DNA from: Candidatus Cloacimonadaceae bacterium
Lineage (GTDB): Bacteria; Cloacimonadota; Cloacimonadia; Cloacimonadales; Cloacimonadaceae
Reading direction: 5' to 3'
Assembly (NCBI GenBank): GCA_030693415.1
Contig: JAUYAR010000143.1
Location: 1 to 58,654, forward strand
DNA: 58,654 nt
The translations under genes were made by a program, and so were the position numbers. The notes beneath the pieces were generated by a model. It worked only from the letters and a program-made list of their open reading frames with translations. It did not search any database and was not told the DNA's origin. Positions 34,628 to 42,092 of the stretch are shown here, piece after piece (the first letter of the stretch is position 1; each line of letters begins with the position of its first letter).

Positions 34628-35049
34628 CAATTTCCTCTAATTTGAATTTTCCATGATGCTCACCATCCTCAGAGACGCGGAATGCTGTCAAGGATTAATT
34701 CGGTGAAGGTCGTGACATTGGGGTGGGGAATTCCGATTTCCCACAGTTTAACAAACCACAGCCGAATTGGAGTTCGGTATCCATAATCTCATGGAACGCC
34801 ACCTCATGGAACGCCGACGTCCCCGTCGGCGACACGAAAAGATACTATCCCCCTCGGCAATTGTAGCGATGAACTTGAAACATCTGCAAATCTGTAAACC
34901 ATCCTCAAATCCGTAACCGATCCTGCGGACAGGAACCGACGGGGACGTCGGTAATTCCATAGGCGCATAGCCGAGGCTGCGATTCTGGTTGACAAATAAA
35001 GTGTATTATATTTAATCGCGCGCTACTCATCGTATAGAGGAGACGAAAA
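34628..35049. repeat. Divergent intergenic region with palindromic repeats and promoter
   Basis: It contains a third, degenerate family B element (34719-34783), the array hairpin in its G/C form at 34813-34830 and in the A/T form inverted at 34935-34952, and a decayed family C hairpin at 34963-34981. The promoter of the purine island follows at 34989-35016. No gene is supported. Confidence 0.75.
34989..35016 (+). promoter_or_regulatory. Predicted promoter of the purine catabolism island
   Basis: TTGACA (34989-34994) matches the -35 consensus and TTTAAT (35011-35016) lies 16 bases downstream. The transcript would start some 25 bases before the GAGGAG ribosome site of ssnA. No clear operator is visible. 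Confidence 0.5.
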
Positions 35050-36378
35050 ATGAACTCGTATATAATCGTGGGCGGGACGATCCTCACCTTTGACCGGAAA
35101 AGCCCTGTTTTGGAACACCACGCGGTGCTTGTAGCCGATGGAAAGATACTGCGCATTGCACCAGAGGCGGAGCTTTCGCTTTTGAAATATGAGCGTTTTG
35201 ACGCCGCGGGCAAGATCGTCATGCCGGGTTTGATCAACGCACATCATCATTTTTATTCCACTTTGGTGACCGGTCTCGGCAAATCGGCACCGTCCAAAAA
35301 TTTCATTGAAGTGCTGGAAAACCTCTGGTGGCGATTGGATAAAAAGCTGCTTTTGGAGGACGTCCATGCCAGTGCTTTGATTTCCGCATTAGGAGCCATT
35401 CGGCATGGCTGCACCACGATTATCGACCATCACGCCAGCCCATTTTCCATCCCCGGTTCGCTCTCTCAAATCGCCAAAGCGGTGAAAGAAACCGGCATTC
35501 GCGCCAATCTCTGCTATGAAGTCTCGGATCGCGATGGTCCTGAAAAAGCGCATGAAGGCATTGTGGAAAATGCTGAGTGGATAGCATCCTGCGGTCTAAG
35601 CCGCGATCCGATGCTGAAAGGGCTATTTGGCATGCACGCCGCTTTCACGCTTGGGGATGAAACTTTGCACACGATCGCCGATCAGGTGCAAAAGTTGAAC
35701 TGCGGCACACATATCCATGCCGCCGAAGCGGAATCCGACGAAAGATTCAACATCGAACATTATGGCAAACGCGTGGTGGAACGGCTCAACGACTTTGGAC
35801 TCATCAATGCCAATTCCATCCTCGCCCATGGAGTCCATCTCAACGCCCGCGAGATGATCCTTGCGGCAGAAAAAGGCGCCGCGATCGTCACTAATCCGCA
35901 ATCAAACTTGAACAATGCCGTTGGCATCGCGGACGTCTGCAAGATGGAAGAGTTGGGGCTCTGCGTTGGTCTCGGAACCGACGCCATGACCGTGAATATG
36001 TTGCAGGAATTGCGAGTGGGCATCTGGGCGCAACACCTGAGACAGAACAATCCCGCCCGGGGCTTTATGGAACTGGCTTCCACGCTGCTTTTCAACAATC
36101 CCCTGATCGCGCAGAAGTATTGGGGTGCCGGACATGGAACCCTCGCCGAAGGCAGCGCTGCCGATATCATATTTATCGATTATGATCCCCATACTCCGCT
36201 GAACGAGGAAACCTGGCTGGGACACATAGTCTATGGCATCGCCGAAGCCGTGGTGGACACCACCATCTGTGCGGGAAAAGTGCTGATGTGGAACAAACAA
36301 TTGATGTTGGATCTGGACGAAGAGGAAGCCCGCAAGCGCTCCCGCTCGTTAGCAGCATCCTTGTGGGACAGATTTTAA
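35050..36378 (+). CDS. ssnA: Putative aminohydrolase SsnA
   Basis: A 442-residue metal-dependent hydrolase of the amidohydrolase superfamily (guanine deaminase/chlorohydrolase branch). The first metal motif is NAHHHFYSTL (residues 64-73), followed by HIHAAEAESD near 221, LAHGVHL and the catalytic Asp in GLGTDAMT near 311. SsnA is a regular member of gene sets for anaerobic purine use with molybdenum hydroxylases; deamination of a purine or ring-opened ureide is likely but not proven. The ribosome site is GAGGAG. It is the first gene of the island. Confidence 0.92.
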   Translation: MNSYIIVGGTILTFDRKSPVLEHHAVLVADGKILRIAPEAELSLLKYERFDAAGKIVMPGLINAHHHFYSTLVTGLGKSAPSKNFIEVLENLWWRLDKKLLLEDVHASALISALGAIRHGCTTIIDHHASPFSIPGSLSQIAKAVKETGIRANLCYEVSDRDGPEKAHEGIVENAEWIASCGLSRDPMLKGLFGMHAAFTLGDETLHTIADQVQKLNCGTHIHAAEAESDERFNIEHYGKRVVERLNDFGLINANSILAHGVHLNAREMILAAEKGAAIVTNPQSNLNNAVGIADVCKMEELGLCVGLGTDAMTVNMLQELRVGIWAQHLRQNNPARGFMELASTLLFNNPLIAQKYWGAGHGTLAEGSAADIIFIDYDPHTPLNEETWLGHIVYGIAEAVVDTTICAGKVLMWNKQLMLDLDEEEARKRSRSLAASLWDRF

Positions 36379-36388
36379 GGAGCTCGCA

Positions 36389-37582
36389 ATGTATCAGGAA
36401 ATATTATCCTGCGCCAGACGCTATGAATCAGAAAGCACGCGCTATCTGCTTGAGATGGTACGCATTCCGGCGTTTTCCACGCTTGAAAAAGATGTGGTGG
36501 AATATATAAAGAAGGAAATGCTTGCAGCCGGCTTTGACGATGCCTGGATCGACGGGCTTGGAAACGTGATCGGAAAACTCGGGCGCGGCGATCGCATCAT
36601 CGCTTTCGATGCGCATATCGATACCGTCTATCCTGGCGACGAATCGCTCTGGGATTTTCCGCCCTTCGAAGCTCACGTCAAGGATGGAAAGGTCTGGGGA
36701 CGCGGATCGGTCGATCAGGAAGGCGGGATGGCATCGATGCTCACCGCGGCAAGAATCATCAAAGACCTCAAGCTCAACGATAAATTTACGATCTACTTCA
36801 CCGGCACCGTCATGGAAGAAGATTGTGACGGACTTTGCTGGCAATATATCATCAAAGAGGGAAAGATCGTCCCGGAAATGGTCGTTATCACCGAACCGAC
36901 CAACATGAATATCTATCGCGGACACCGTGGACGCATGGAGATGATGGTCAATGTCAAGGGTCTTTCCTGTCACGGTTCCGCACCGGAAAGAGGAGACAAC
37001 GCCATCTATAAGATCAGCCGTATCGCTTTGGAAATAGAGAAATTGCACGAACGTCTCCAGCAGGACGATTTCCTTGGCAAAGGCAGCATCTGCGTGACGC
37101 AGGTCTTCTTCACCGGTCCCTCGCAATGCGCCGTTCCGGATTCAGCAAGCATCGCTTTGGACAGACGCCTCACTTTTGGAGAGACCAAGGAATCCGCTGT
37201 CGCGGAAGTCCTCGAAGCCTGCTGTCTGGCGGGTCATCCGGAAGCGGAAGTGGAGGTGCTCACCTATGCCGAAGCGGCTTTCACCGGACTGGTCTATCCC
37301 ACCGAAAAGTATTTCCCCACCTGGGTGACACCGCTCGATTCGCCATGGTTGAAAAGCGCCGTTCAGTGCTATAAACAGGTTTTGGGACGCGAGCCGAAAG
37401 TGGATAAATGGACTTTTTCCACCAACGGAGTAGCGATATCCGGCTTGCATGGCATCCCTTGCATCGGTCTGGGTCCCGGCAATGAGGTCTTTGCCCATGC
37501 GCCCAATGAGGCATGCCCGATCGAGCATCTCACCGAAGCGGCTGCTTTCTATGCCGCGCTGGTCTATGAGTTAAATAGGTAA
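36389..37582 (+). CDS. ygeY: YgeY-type M20 family hydrolase
   Basis: A 397-residue zinc-dependent amidohydrolase/peptidase of family M20. The metal and catalytic residues are in FDAHIDTVYPGD, WGRGSVDQEGG, MEEDCDG and TEPTN, and the dimerisation insert starts near residue 180. YgeY proteins go with selenium-linked molybdenum hydroxylase clusters and are thought to hydrolyse a ureido or carbamoyl intermediate. AAGGAG lies seven bases before ATG, 11 bases after ssnA. Confidence 0.92.
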   Translation: MYQEILSCARRYESESTRYLLEMVRIPAFSTLEKDVVEYIKKEMLAAGFDDAWIDGLGNVIGKLGRGDRIIAFDAHIDTVYPGDESLWDFPPFEAHVKDGKVWGRGSVDQEGGMASMLTAARIIKDLKLNDKFTIYFTGTVMEEDCDGLCWQYIIKEGKIVPEMVVITEPTNMNIYRGHRGRMEMMVNVKGLSCHGSAPERGDNAIYKISRIALEIEKLHERLQQDDFLGKGSICVTQVFFTGPSQCAVPDSASIALDRRLTFGETKESAVAEVLEACCLAGHPEAEVEVLTYAEAAFTGLVYPTEKYFPTWVTPLDSPWLKSAVQCYKQVLGREPKVDKWTFSTNGVAISGLHGIPCIGLGPGNEVFAHAPNEACPIEHLTEAAAFYAALVYELNR

Positions 37583-37583
37583 G

Positions 37584-38774
37584 ATGAACTATTTCAAGCA
37601 TTTCCGTTGTACTCAGTGTGGGGCTGTATATGGACGGGACGAGGTGAGATACCTTTGTCCGGCATGTTCAAAGGATTACAAACCGGGAATGCCCTTGCCG
37701 GGAGTGCTGGAAACGATGTTTGACTATGCGGCGATCGGGGAAGAGTGGAAAAACAGGCTAAAGTCGGTGGAACAACCGATAGAGAGCAATTGGTTAATTG
37801 AACTATTCTCCGCCGTCGAGCTTAAATATTATCCACCTCTTCCGGTTGGCAACACACCCCTCTTCCCAGTTGAACGTCTCGCTGCAACTCTCGGTATGAG
37901 TGACCTTTACGTCAAAAACGACGGTGTCAATCCCAGCGGCTCCTACAAAGACAGGGCATCACAATTGATCGTGGCGGAAGCGAACCGTCTCGGCATTGCT
38001 GAAATCGTTTGCGCCTCCACCGGAAACGCCGCTTCCTCGCTTGCCTGCCTTTGTGCCTCTGCGGGAAAGAAAGCCGTGATCTTCGCCCCTGCCAAAGCTC
38101 CGCTGGCTAAACTGGTGCAGATCAAAATCCACGGTGCCGAATTGCACGAGGTCGATGGCACCTATGACGATGCCTTTGCCCGGGCGCTGGTTTATTCCGA
38201 AACGCACGCATGCCTGAATCGCAACACCGGCTATCATCCATTTACTATCGAGGGTAAAAAGACTGCCGGGCTGGAGATATTTATCCAAATGGGCGGCGTG
38301 CCGGATTGGATCGTCGTGCCTGTGGGTGATGGAGTCATCCTCGCGGGAATCCACAAAGCCTTTGTGGATATGAAACGGACTGGAATCATAGACCGCCTGC
38401 CGAGATTGCTGTCTGTGCAAAATGAAACCTCTGACGCCATCACGTCCTATTGGGAGACAGGGGATTATCATGATGCCTTGAAGCCGCAGACCGTGGCGGA
38501 TTCGATCAGCGTGAAGACTCCTTCAAACGCGCATTGGTCGGTGCGCGCGCTCAAAGAAACGGTTGGAAGATCCCTGCGCGTGTCGGACGAAGAGATATTG
38601 AACGATCAGAGCGAGCTTGCCCGACTCTGCGGCGTCTTTGCCGAGCCATCCTGTTCAGCCACGCTTTCAGGCTTGAAAGCAGCTTTGCGAGAGGGATGGA
38701 TCCTCCAGGGCGAAAGCTGTGTCCTGCTCATCACCGGGCACGGACTCAAGGATATCAATGCCGTACGTTTCTGA
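37584..38774 (+). CDS. Threonine-synthase-like PLP enzyme with zinc ribbon
   Basis: A 396-residue fold-type II pyridoxal-phosphate enzyme. The Lys of NPSGSYKDRAS (near residue 124) should bind the cofactor, and STGNAASSLA is the phosphate-binding/substrate loop. At the N-terminus Cys9, Cys12, Cys25 and Cys28 form a zinc-ribbon, as in many threonine synthases. In this context it is unlikely to make threonine; it may take the place of the diaminopropionate ammonia-lyase YgeX as the step that releases ammonia from an amino acid formed from purine. The ATG follows the ygeY stop by one base. Confidence 0.85.
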   Translation: MNYFKHFRCTQCGAVYGRDEVRYLCPACSKDYKPGMPLPGVLETMFDYAAIGEEWKNRLKSVEQPIESNWLIELFSAVELKYYPPLPVGNTPLFPVERLAATLGMSDLYVKNDGVNPSGSYKDRASQLIVAEANRLGIAEIVCASTGNAASSLACLCASAGKKAVIFAPAKAPLAKLVQIKIHGAELHEVDGTYDDAFARALVYSETHACLNRNTGYHPFTIEGKKTAGLEIFIQMGGVPDWIVVPVGDGVILAGIHKAFVDMKRTGIIDRLPRLLSVQNETSDAITSYWETGDYHDALKPQTVADSISVKTPSNAHWSVRALKETVGRSLRVSDEEILNDQSELARLCGVFAEPSCSATLSGLKAALREGWILQGESCVLLITGHGLKDINAVRF

Positions 38775-39795
38775 CACCCTGCCGCCCGGAATCTGCGATT
38801 TCCACGTGCATGTGGGGGAGCGCATTGGCGGATATGTCTTACGGGACGATTTTAAGGCGCTCAATCTGATTGCCAAGCGGCACGGGATAATTGGCATCGG
38901 CGCTTTCGTAACCGAAGAAGAGGGCATCACTCTCACGGATAAATACCATCGTATGAGAAAACGCGCGCAAGCGGACTTCGAGGGTCACGTGCATTGGCAT
39001 CTCACACCGGTGAAAGCTCACCCGGACGAGATCATCCCATTATTCAAAGATGGTTGCGACATAAAGCTTTACACCACATATCTCCCTGCCGGATTATACT
39101 CCTCCTACGAAACGATAGAACGCTGGATGACGGATCTGGCAGACATAAAGCCAAAAATGCTTGTTCACTCCGAAGATGACGGCATCGTGGCTGATGCAAG
39201 TTCCAAACACCCTTTCCGGCACCCTTTTGACCATTCGCTTCGCCGACCCGAAATAGCGGAAATCCTTGCCGTGGAAAAGGTTCTGAATCTTGCATTGAAG
39301 CATTCTTATCCCGTGCATATCGTTCATGTTTCCACACCCAGGGCGGCTCAACTCATCGCGGAGGCAAAAAAGCACCTGCCAACTATCACTTGCGAGACCG
39401 CGCCGCACTATTTGATCTATAATGAAGAGCTTTTGAAGAGTGAAAACGCGCACCGCTGGCTCTGCTCACCACCCTTTCGCAAAGAGGCTTCACGCGGGCA
39501 ATTGGTGGAACTGATGCAAGACGGCGTCTTCGATATCATCGCCACAGATCATTGTCCGTTTACAGATGCTGACAAAGACCGCTTCAAGGACGAACCGGAG
39601 AAGGTGCCTTGCGGTATTCCCGGACTGGAAACGCTCTTTTCCTCGATGTATGAGCACTTTGTCCGTAGCGGAAAGATATCGGGAGAGCATTTAGTTTCCA
39701 TGACTATGCACAAGCCCGCGAAACTGATGGGGATCACAGACCTCTGTCATTCCCGCCGTCATTCCAGTCTCGAAGGCTGGAATCCAGCTCCTTAA
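38758..39795 (+). CDS. Dihydroorotase/hydantoinase-like hydrolase, 3' end replaced by a repeat
   Basis: A 345-residue cyclic amidohydrolase. ATG 38758 (MPYVSDTLPPGICDFHVHVG) with AAGGA upstream overlaps the preceding gene. Metal-binding parts are complete: CDFHVHVG, the carboxylated-Lys candidate in CDIKLYTTY, HSEDD, PVHIVHVS and the Asp of IIATDHCPF. After KPAKLMGITD the normal final 60-100 residues (the G-x-ADLV region and last beta-sandwich strands) are absent. Instead 17 residues are read from the repeat that flanks the GIY-YIG gene. Proteins of this class open cyclic amides such as hydantoin or dihydropyrimidines. Activity of the shortened form is uncertain. Confidence 0.85.
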   Translation: MPYVSDTLPPGICDFHVHVGERIGGYVLRDDFKALNLIAKRHGIIGIGAFVTEEEGITLTDKYHRMRKRAQADFEGHVHWHLTPVKAHPDEIIPLFKDGCDIKLYTTYLPAGLYSSYETIERWMTDLADIKPKMLVHSEDDGIVADASSKHPFRHPFDHSLRRPEIAEILAVEKVLNLALKHSYPVHIVHVSTPRAAQLIAEAKKHLPTITCETAPHYLIYNEELLKSENAHRWLCSPPFRKEASRGQLVELMQDGVFDIIATDHCPFTDADKDRFKDEPEKVPCGIPGLETLFSSMYEHFVRSGKISGEHLVSMTMHKPAKLMGITDLCHSRRHSSLEGWNPAP

Positions 39796-40157
39796 CCCCC
39801 CCATGAAACACTACTACGTCTATATCCTTGCAAGCAAAACCAATGGAACCTTATACACCGGCGTAACCGGGAACCTGGCTAACAAAATAGAACTACACAA
39901 AAAAGGCATTCAGGAAGGTTTTACAAAGCGGTTTGGCATTCATAAACTGGTTTGGTTTCAAGTTTTTGAAGATATCAGAGAAACACTGCTAGCTGAAAAG
40001 CGTATCAAAAAATGGAATCTTGAGTGGAAACTGAATCTGATCGAGAAGACAAATCCGAATTGGGATGATTTGTCCAATCAAGTGGGATGGTATTGATGTT
40101 CGGTGAGTGTTTTAATGGGCTGGATTCCCGCCTCCGCGGGAACAGCGGCTGGAATAA
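39746..40157. mobile_element. GIY-YIG cassette flanked by inverted palindromic repeats
   Basis: A small unit with one gene. Its left border (about 39746-39790) has TGTCATTCCCGCCGTC, then the stem ATTCCAGTCT/AGGCTGGAAT (39761-39783), ending GGAATCCAGC. The right border (about 40117-40157), read on the minus strand, has ATTATTCCAGCCG, then the stem TTCCCGC/GCGGGAA (40125-40142), also ending GGAATCCAGC. Both ends point inward to the gene. Single-domain GIY-YIG genes next to such palindromes are known from many genomes. No transposase or target duplication is seen. Confidence 0.6.
39803..40096 (+). CDS. Single-domain GIY-YIG nuclease
   Basis: A 97-residue protein containing only the GIY-YIG nuclease fold. 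YYVYILAS supplies the first Tyr of the core and LYTGVTGNL the second; Glu in LLAEKRIKKW is the metal ligand. It resembles the small YhbQ/UvrC-like GIY-YIG proteins of unknown cellular role. The gene has no clear ribosome site and lies between two inverted palindromic repeats, splitting the purine island. It is probably the gene responsible for, or dependent on, the surrounding repeats. Confidence 0.92.
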   Translation: MKHYYVYILASKTNGTLYTGVTGNLANKIELHKKGIQEGFTKRFGIHKLVWFQVFEDIRETLLAEKRIKKWNLEWKLNLIEKTNPNWDDLSNQVGWY

Positions 40158-41025
40158 TAGAAATATTAAGCTGATTTGTATTGCGGGACTGGTTATTTTA
40201 TTATTTACAGGCTGTGCTCATTTCGATCCCTCTGTACTGGAGACAGCCGATGCGATTGATTCCGGACTTATCAGAAGAGAGTTTTTGACCGGAAGCACTC
40301 AGGACATCGGGGCCTGGATCGACGCGCCCGGCGACACTCTTTGGGGGAATAGTCTGAATCTGCGTAAAAGTTTCCATACACGCGGTGCCGGTCGCCACAA
40401 GATATCCTACGGGCTGGGAGACAATATGGAATTAATCGTTTCAGGGCAGGTCAATCCCTTCTCTCCCGGGGATCACTATTTCCTAAATTCGTTGGAATTT
40501 GGCTACGACTTCGACCTCGGATACATGGCAAAGTTTTCGTTGAAGAAAGTATGGAATCCCACTCCCAGAGACGGTATCGCGATCCTTCCCACCTGGGGGC
40601 TGGTTCGTGGAGCATCTACAAGCAACAAGATAGACAACTATCAATTTTGGACGGGCTATGACGCCGTTATCTACGAAATGCCTATTGTTTACAGCCATTT
40701 TTGGCGGAAACACAATAGCTCCATGGCTGCCAACCTCACCCTTCGTCCCGGCTACACTTCCTTGGAAAGAGATTTTCGCAAGTCCCTTTCCTATTCCTAT
40801 GGCCCATACGCATTTCATTATGAATATACGGATTCACGGCCTGAGAGAGCGGAACTATACCGTTTGGCGATGCTTTGCGGCATGAAGTTTACAAAATCAA
40901 AGGTGTATTGGATTTTTGAGCTTGGGTGTGAAGCGGCCTATAGTGATGGAACATACTATCTGATGCCGATTGCGGCATTCTCCACCGGTTTGGTGGTTGA
41001 TCCAAAGTGTGTGATAAAGCGCTGA
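40096..41025 (+). CDS. Outer-membrane-type lipoprotein, unidentified
   Basis: I do not recognise the family. From ATG 40096 the product has 309 residues with a hydrophobic segment (IKLICIAGLVILLFTG) and the lipobox LFTGC, Cys40. The first 23 residues (MFGECFNGLDSRLRGNSGW...) are translated from the palindromic repeat, so the original start has probably been lost; no ATG lies between the repeat and the hydrophobic segment. The mature part alternates polar and aromatic residues (KISYGLGDNMELIVSG, HYEYTDSRPERAELY) as beta-barrel proteins do. It shares its end (ELYRLAMLCGM...LMPIAAFSTGL) with the next gene, its probable paralogue. Confidence 0.7.
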   Translation: MFGECFNGLDSRLRGNSGWNNRNIKLICIAGLVILLFTGCAHFDPSVLETADAIDSGLIRREFLTGSTQDIGAWIDAPGDTLWGNSLNLRKSFHTRGAGRHKISYGLGDNMELIVSGQVNPFSPGDHYFLNSLEFGYDFDLGYMAKFSLKKVWNPTPRDGIAILPTWGLVRGASTSNKIDNYQFWTGYDAVIYEMPIVYSHFWRKHNSSMAANLTLRPGYTSLERDFRKSLSYSYGPYAFHYEYTDSRPERAELYRLAMLCGMKFTKSKVYWIFELGCEAAYSDGTYYLMPIAAFSTGLVVDPKCVIKR

Positions 41026-41029
41026 GGAT

Positions 41030-41902
41030 ATGATGATATACTCACAGGTTCTATACCGAAAGCCAACACTTATCTTGCTTGCAGTGATATTTATTGCCCT
41101 GCCGGTTGTTGGTCATGCGGGCGTATTTCCACTTACCCTGGAAGACACGGAAGTTCTGGAATTGGGTAAAGTGGGGATTTCATACACTAATGGAGTCACA
41201 TTCAATCACACTTCCCTGGTCAAGTCAAACGCCGATCCCCTTTGGGAGCTCGCAGCACATATGCTGCCGCGCACTATCCTCGGTATCGGAGGGAGGTTGC
41301 AACTGAAAGCCGGCCTCGGATTCGGCAGCGAAGCGTCCATCAGCGGTATGGTTTCAAAAATCCCAAAGGAACCAGAAGGATACCACACGGAGGCGAAATC
41401 CGGGATTGGTTACGATGTGAAACTGTCACTGAAGAAAAGTTTCGATTTCTCGGAAGACTTCGGTTTCGCGGTCGCCCCCACATATTCCATCTATAAGGAT
41501 GGATACTGGAAGGGAAATACCTACTCTGGAGCATTCTACTTTTATGCAGATGAATATCTATACATCGGGGCAACTGCCTGGTCTATCGAAGTCCCCATGA
41601 TTTTCAGCCAACGGATGCGCCCTGCTGCCGGCAAGCCCGGATATCACATCGCTTTCAGACCTGCTTATACCGCTTTGACGCGCCTCGCTCGGTACAGAAA
41701 TGATTACAGCGATCCCGATATCCACTGGCGGGGTCAGCTCGCCGATGCCGACATCTATCGTTTGGCGGTTGTCGGTGGTATCCGCAACAGCCCGGGAGTA
41801 ATCTGCACTATGCTCGAAGCCGGGGTGGAATTGATTTATTATGACGGCAATATCATTCCCATGCCGCTTGTAGGCATGCGGCTCTGCATCTATCCAAAAT
41901 AA
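41030..41902 (+). CDS. Predicted outer-membrane beta-barrel protein, paralogue of the preceding lipoprotein
   Basis: A 290-residue protein of unknown family. A signal peptide (LILLAVIFIALPVVGHA) is followed by alternating, Gly- and aromatic-rich strands typical of a 10-14 strand barrel (for example KVGISYTNGVTFNH and FGFAVAPTYSIYKDG). The final part, IYRLAVVGGIRNS...IPMPLVGMRLCIYP, matches the end of the upstream lipoprotein. Four bases separate the two genes. Within a purine operon a porin or uptake role is attractive but is only inferred from location. Confidence 0.65.
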   Translation: MMIYSQVLYRKPTLILLAVIFIALPVVGHAGVFPLTLEDTEVLELGKVGISYTNGVTFNHTSLVKSNADPLWELAAHMLPRTILGIGGRLQLKAGLGFGSEASISGMVSKIPKEPEGYHTEAKSGIGYDVKLSLKKSFDFSEDFGFAVAPTYSIYKDGYWKGNTYSGAFYFYADEYLYIGATAWSIEVPMIFSQRMRPAAGKPGYHIAFRPAYTALTRLARYRNDYSDPDIHWRGQLADADIYRLAVVGGIRNSPGVICTMLEAGVELIYYDGNIIPMPLVGMRLCIYPK

Positions 41903-42092
41903 GATATGATTGCGCTAATGTTTCACAAGCAAACAAGCTGTTTAACAGAGACAGCTGGACGAGTGAGATCCGCTGTGCGATTCAGTTTCCGAGATGCCTC
42001 CATCGCAGTGAGAGAGGTCATCAAAGACGGCGTTGGTTTTGAGACAATCCGGTGACCACGTTATTTAAGTTCTTGAAAGATATGGATGAATT

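Noticed and set aside
41903-42092. Riboswitch before the xanthine dehydrogenase genes
   Set aside because: No purine-riboswitch or molybdenum-cofactor-riboswitch core could be recognised by eye in the 190 bases; a covariance-model search would be needed to say more.
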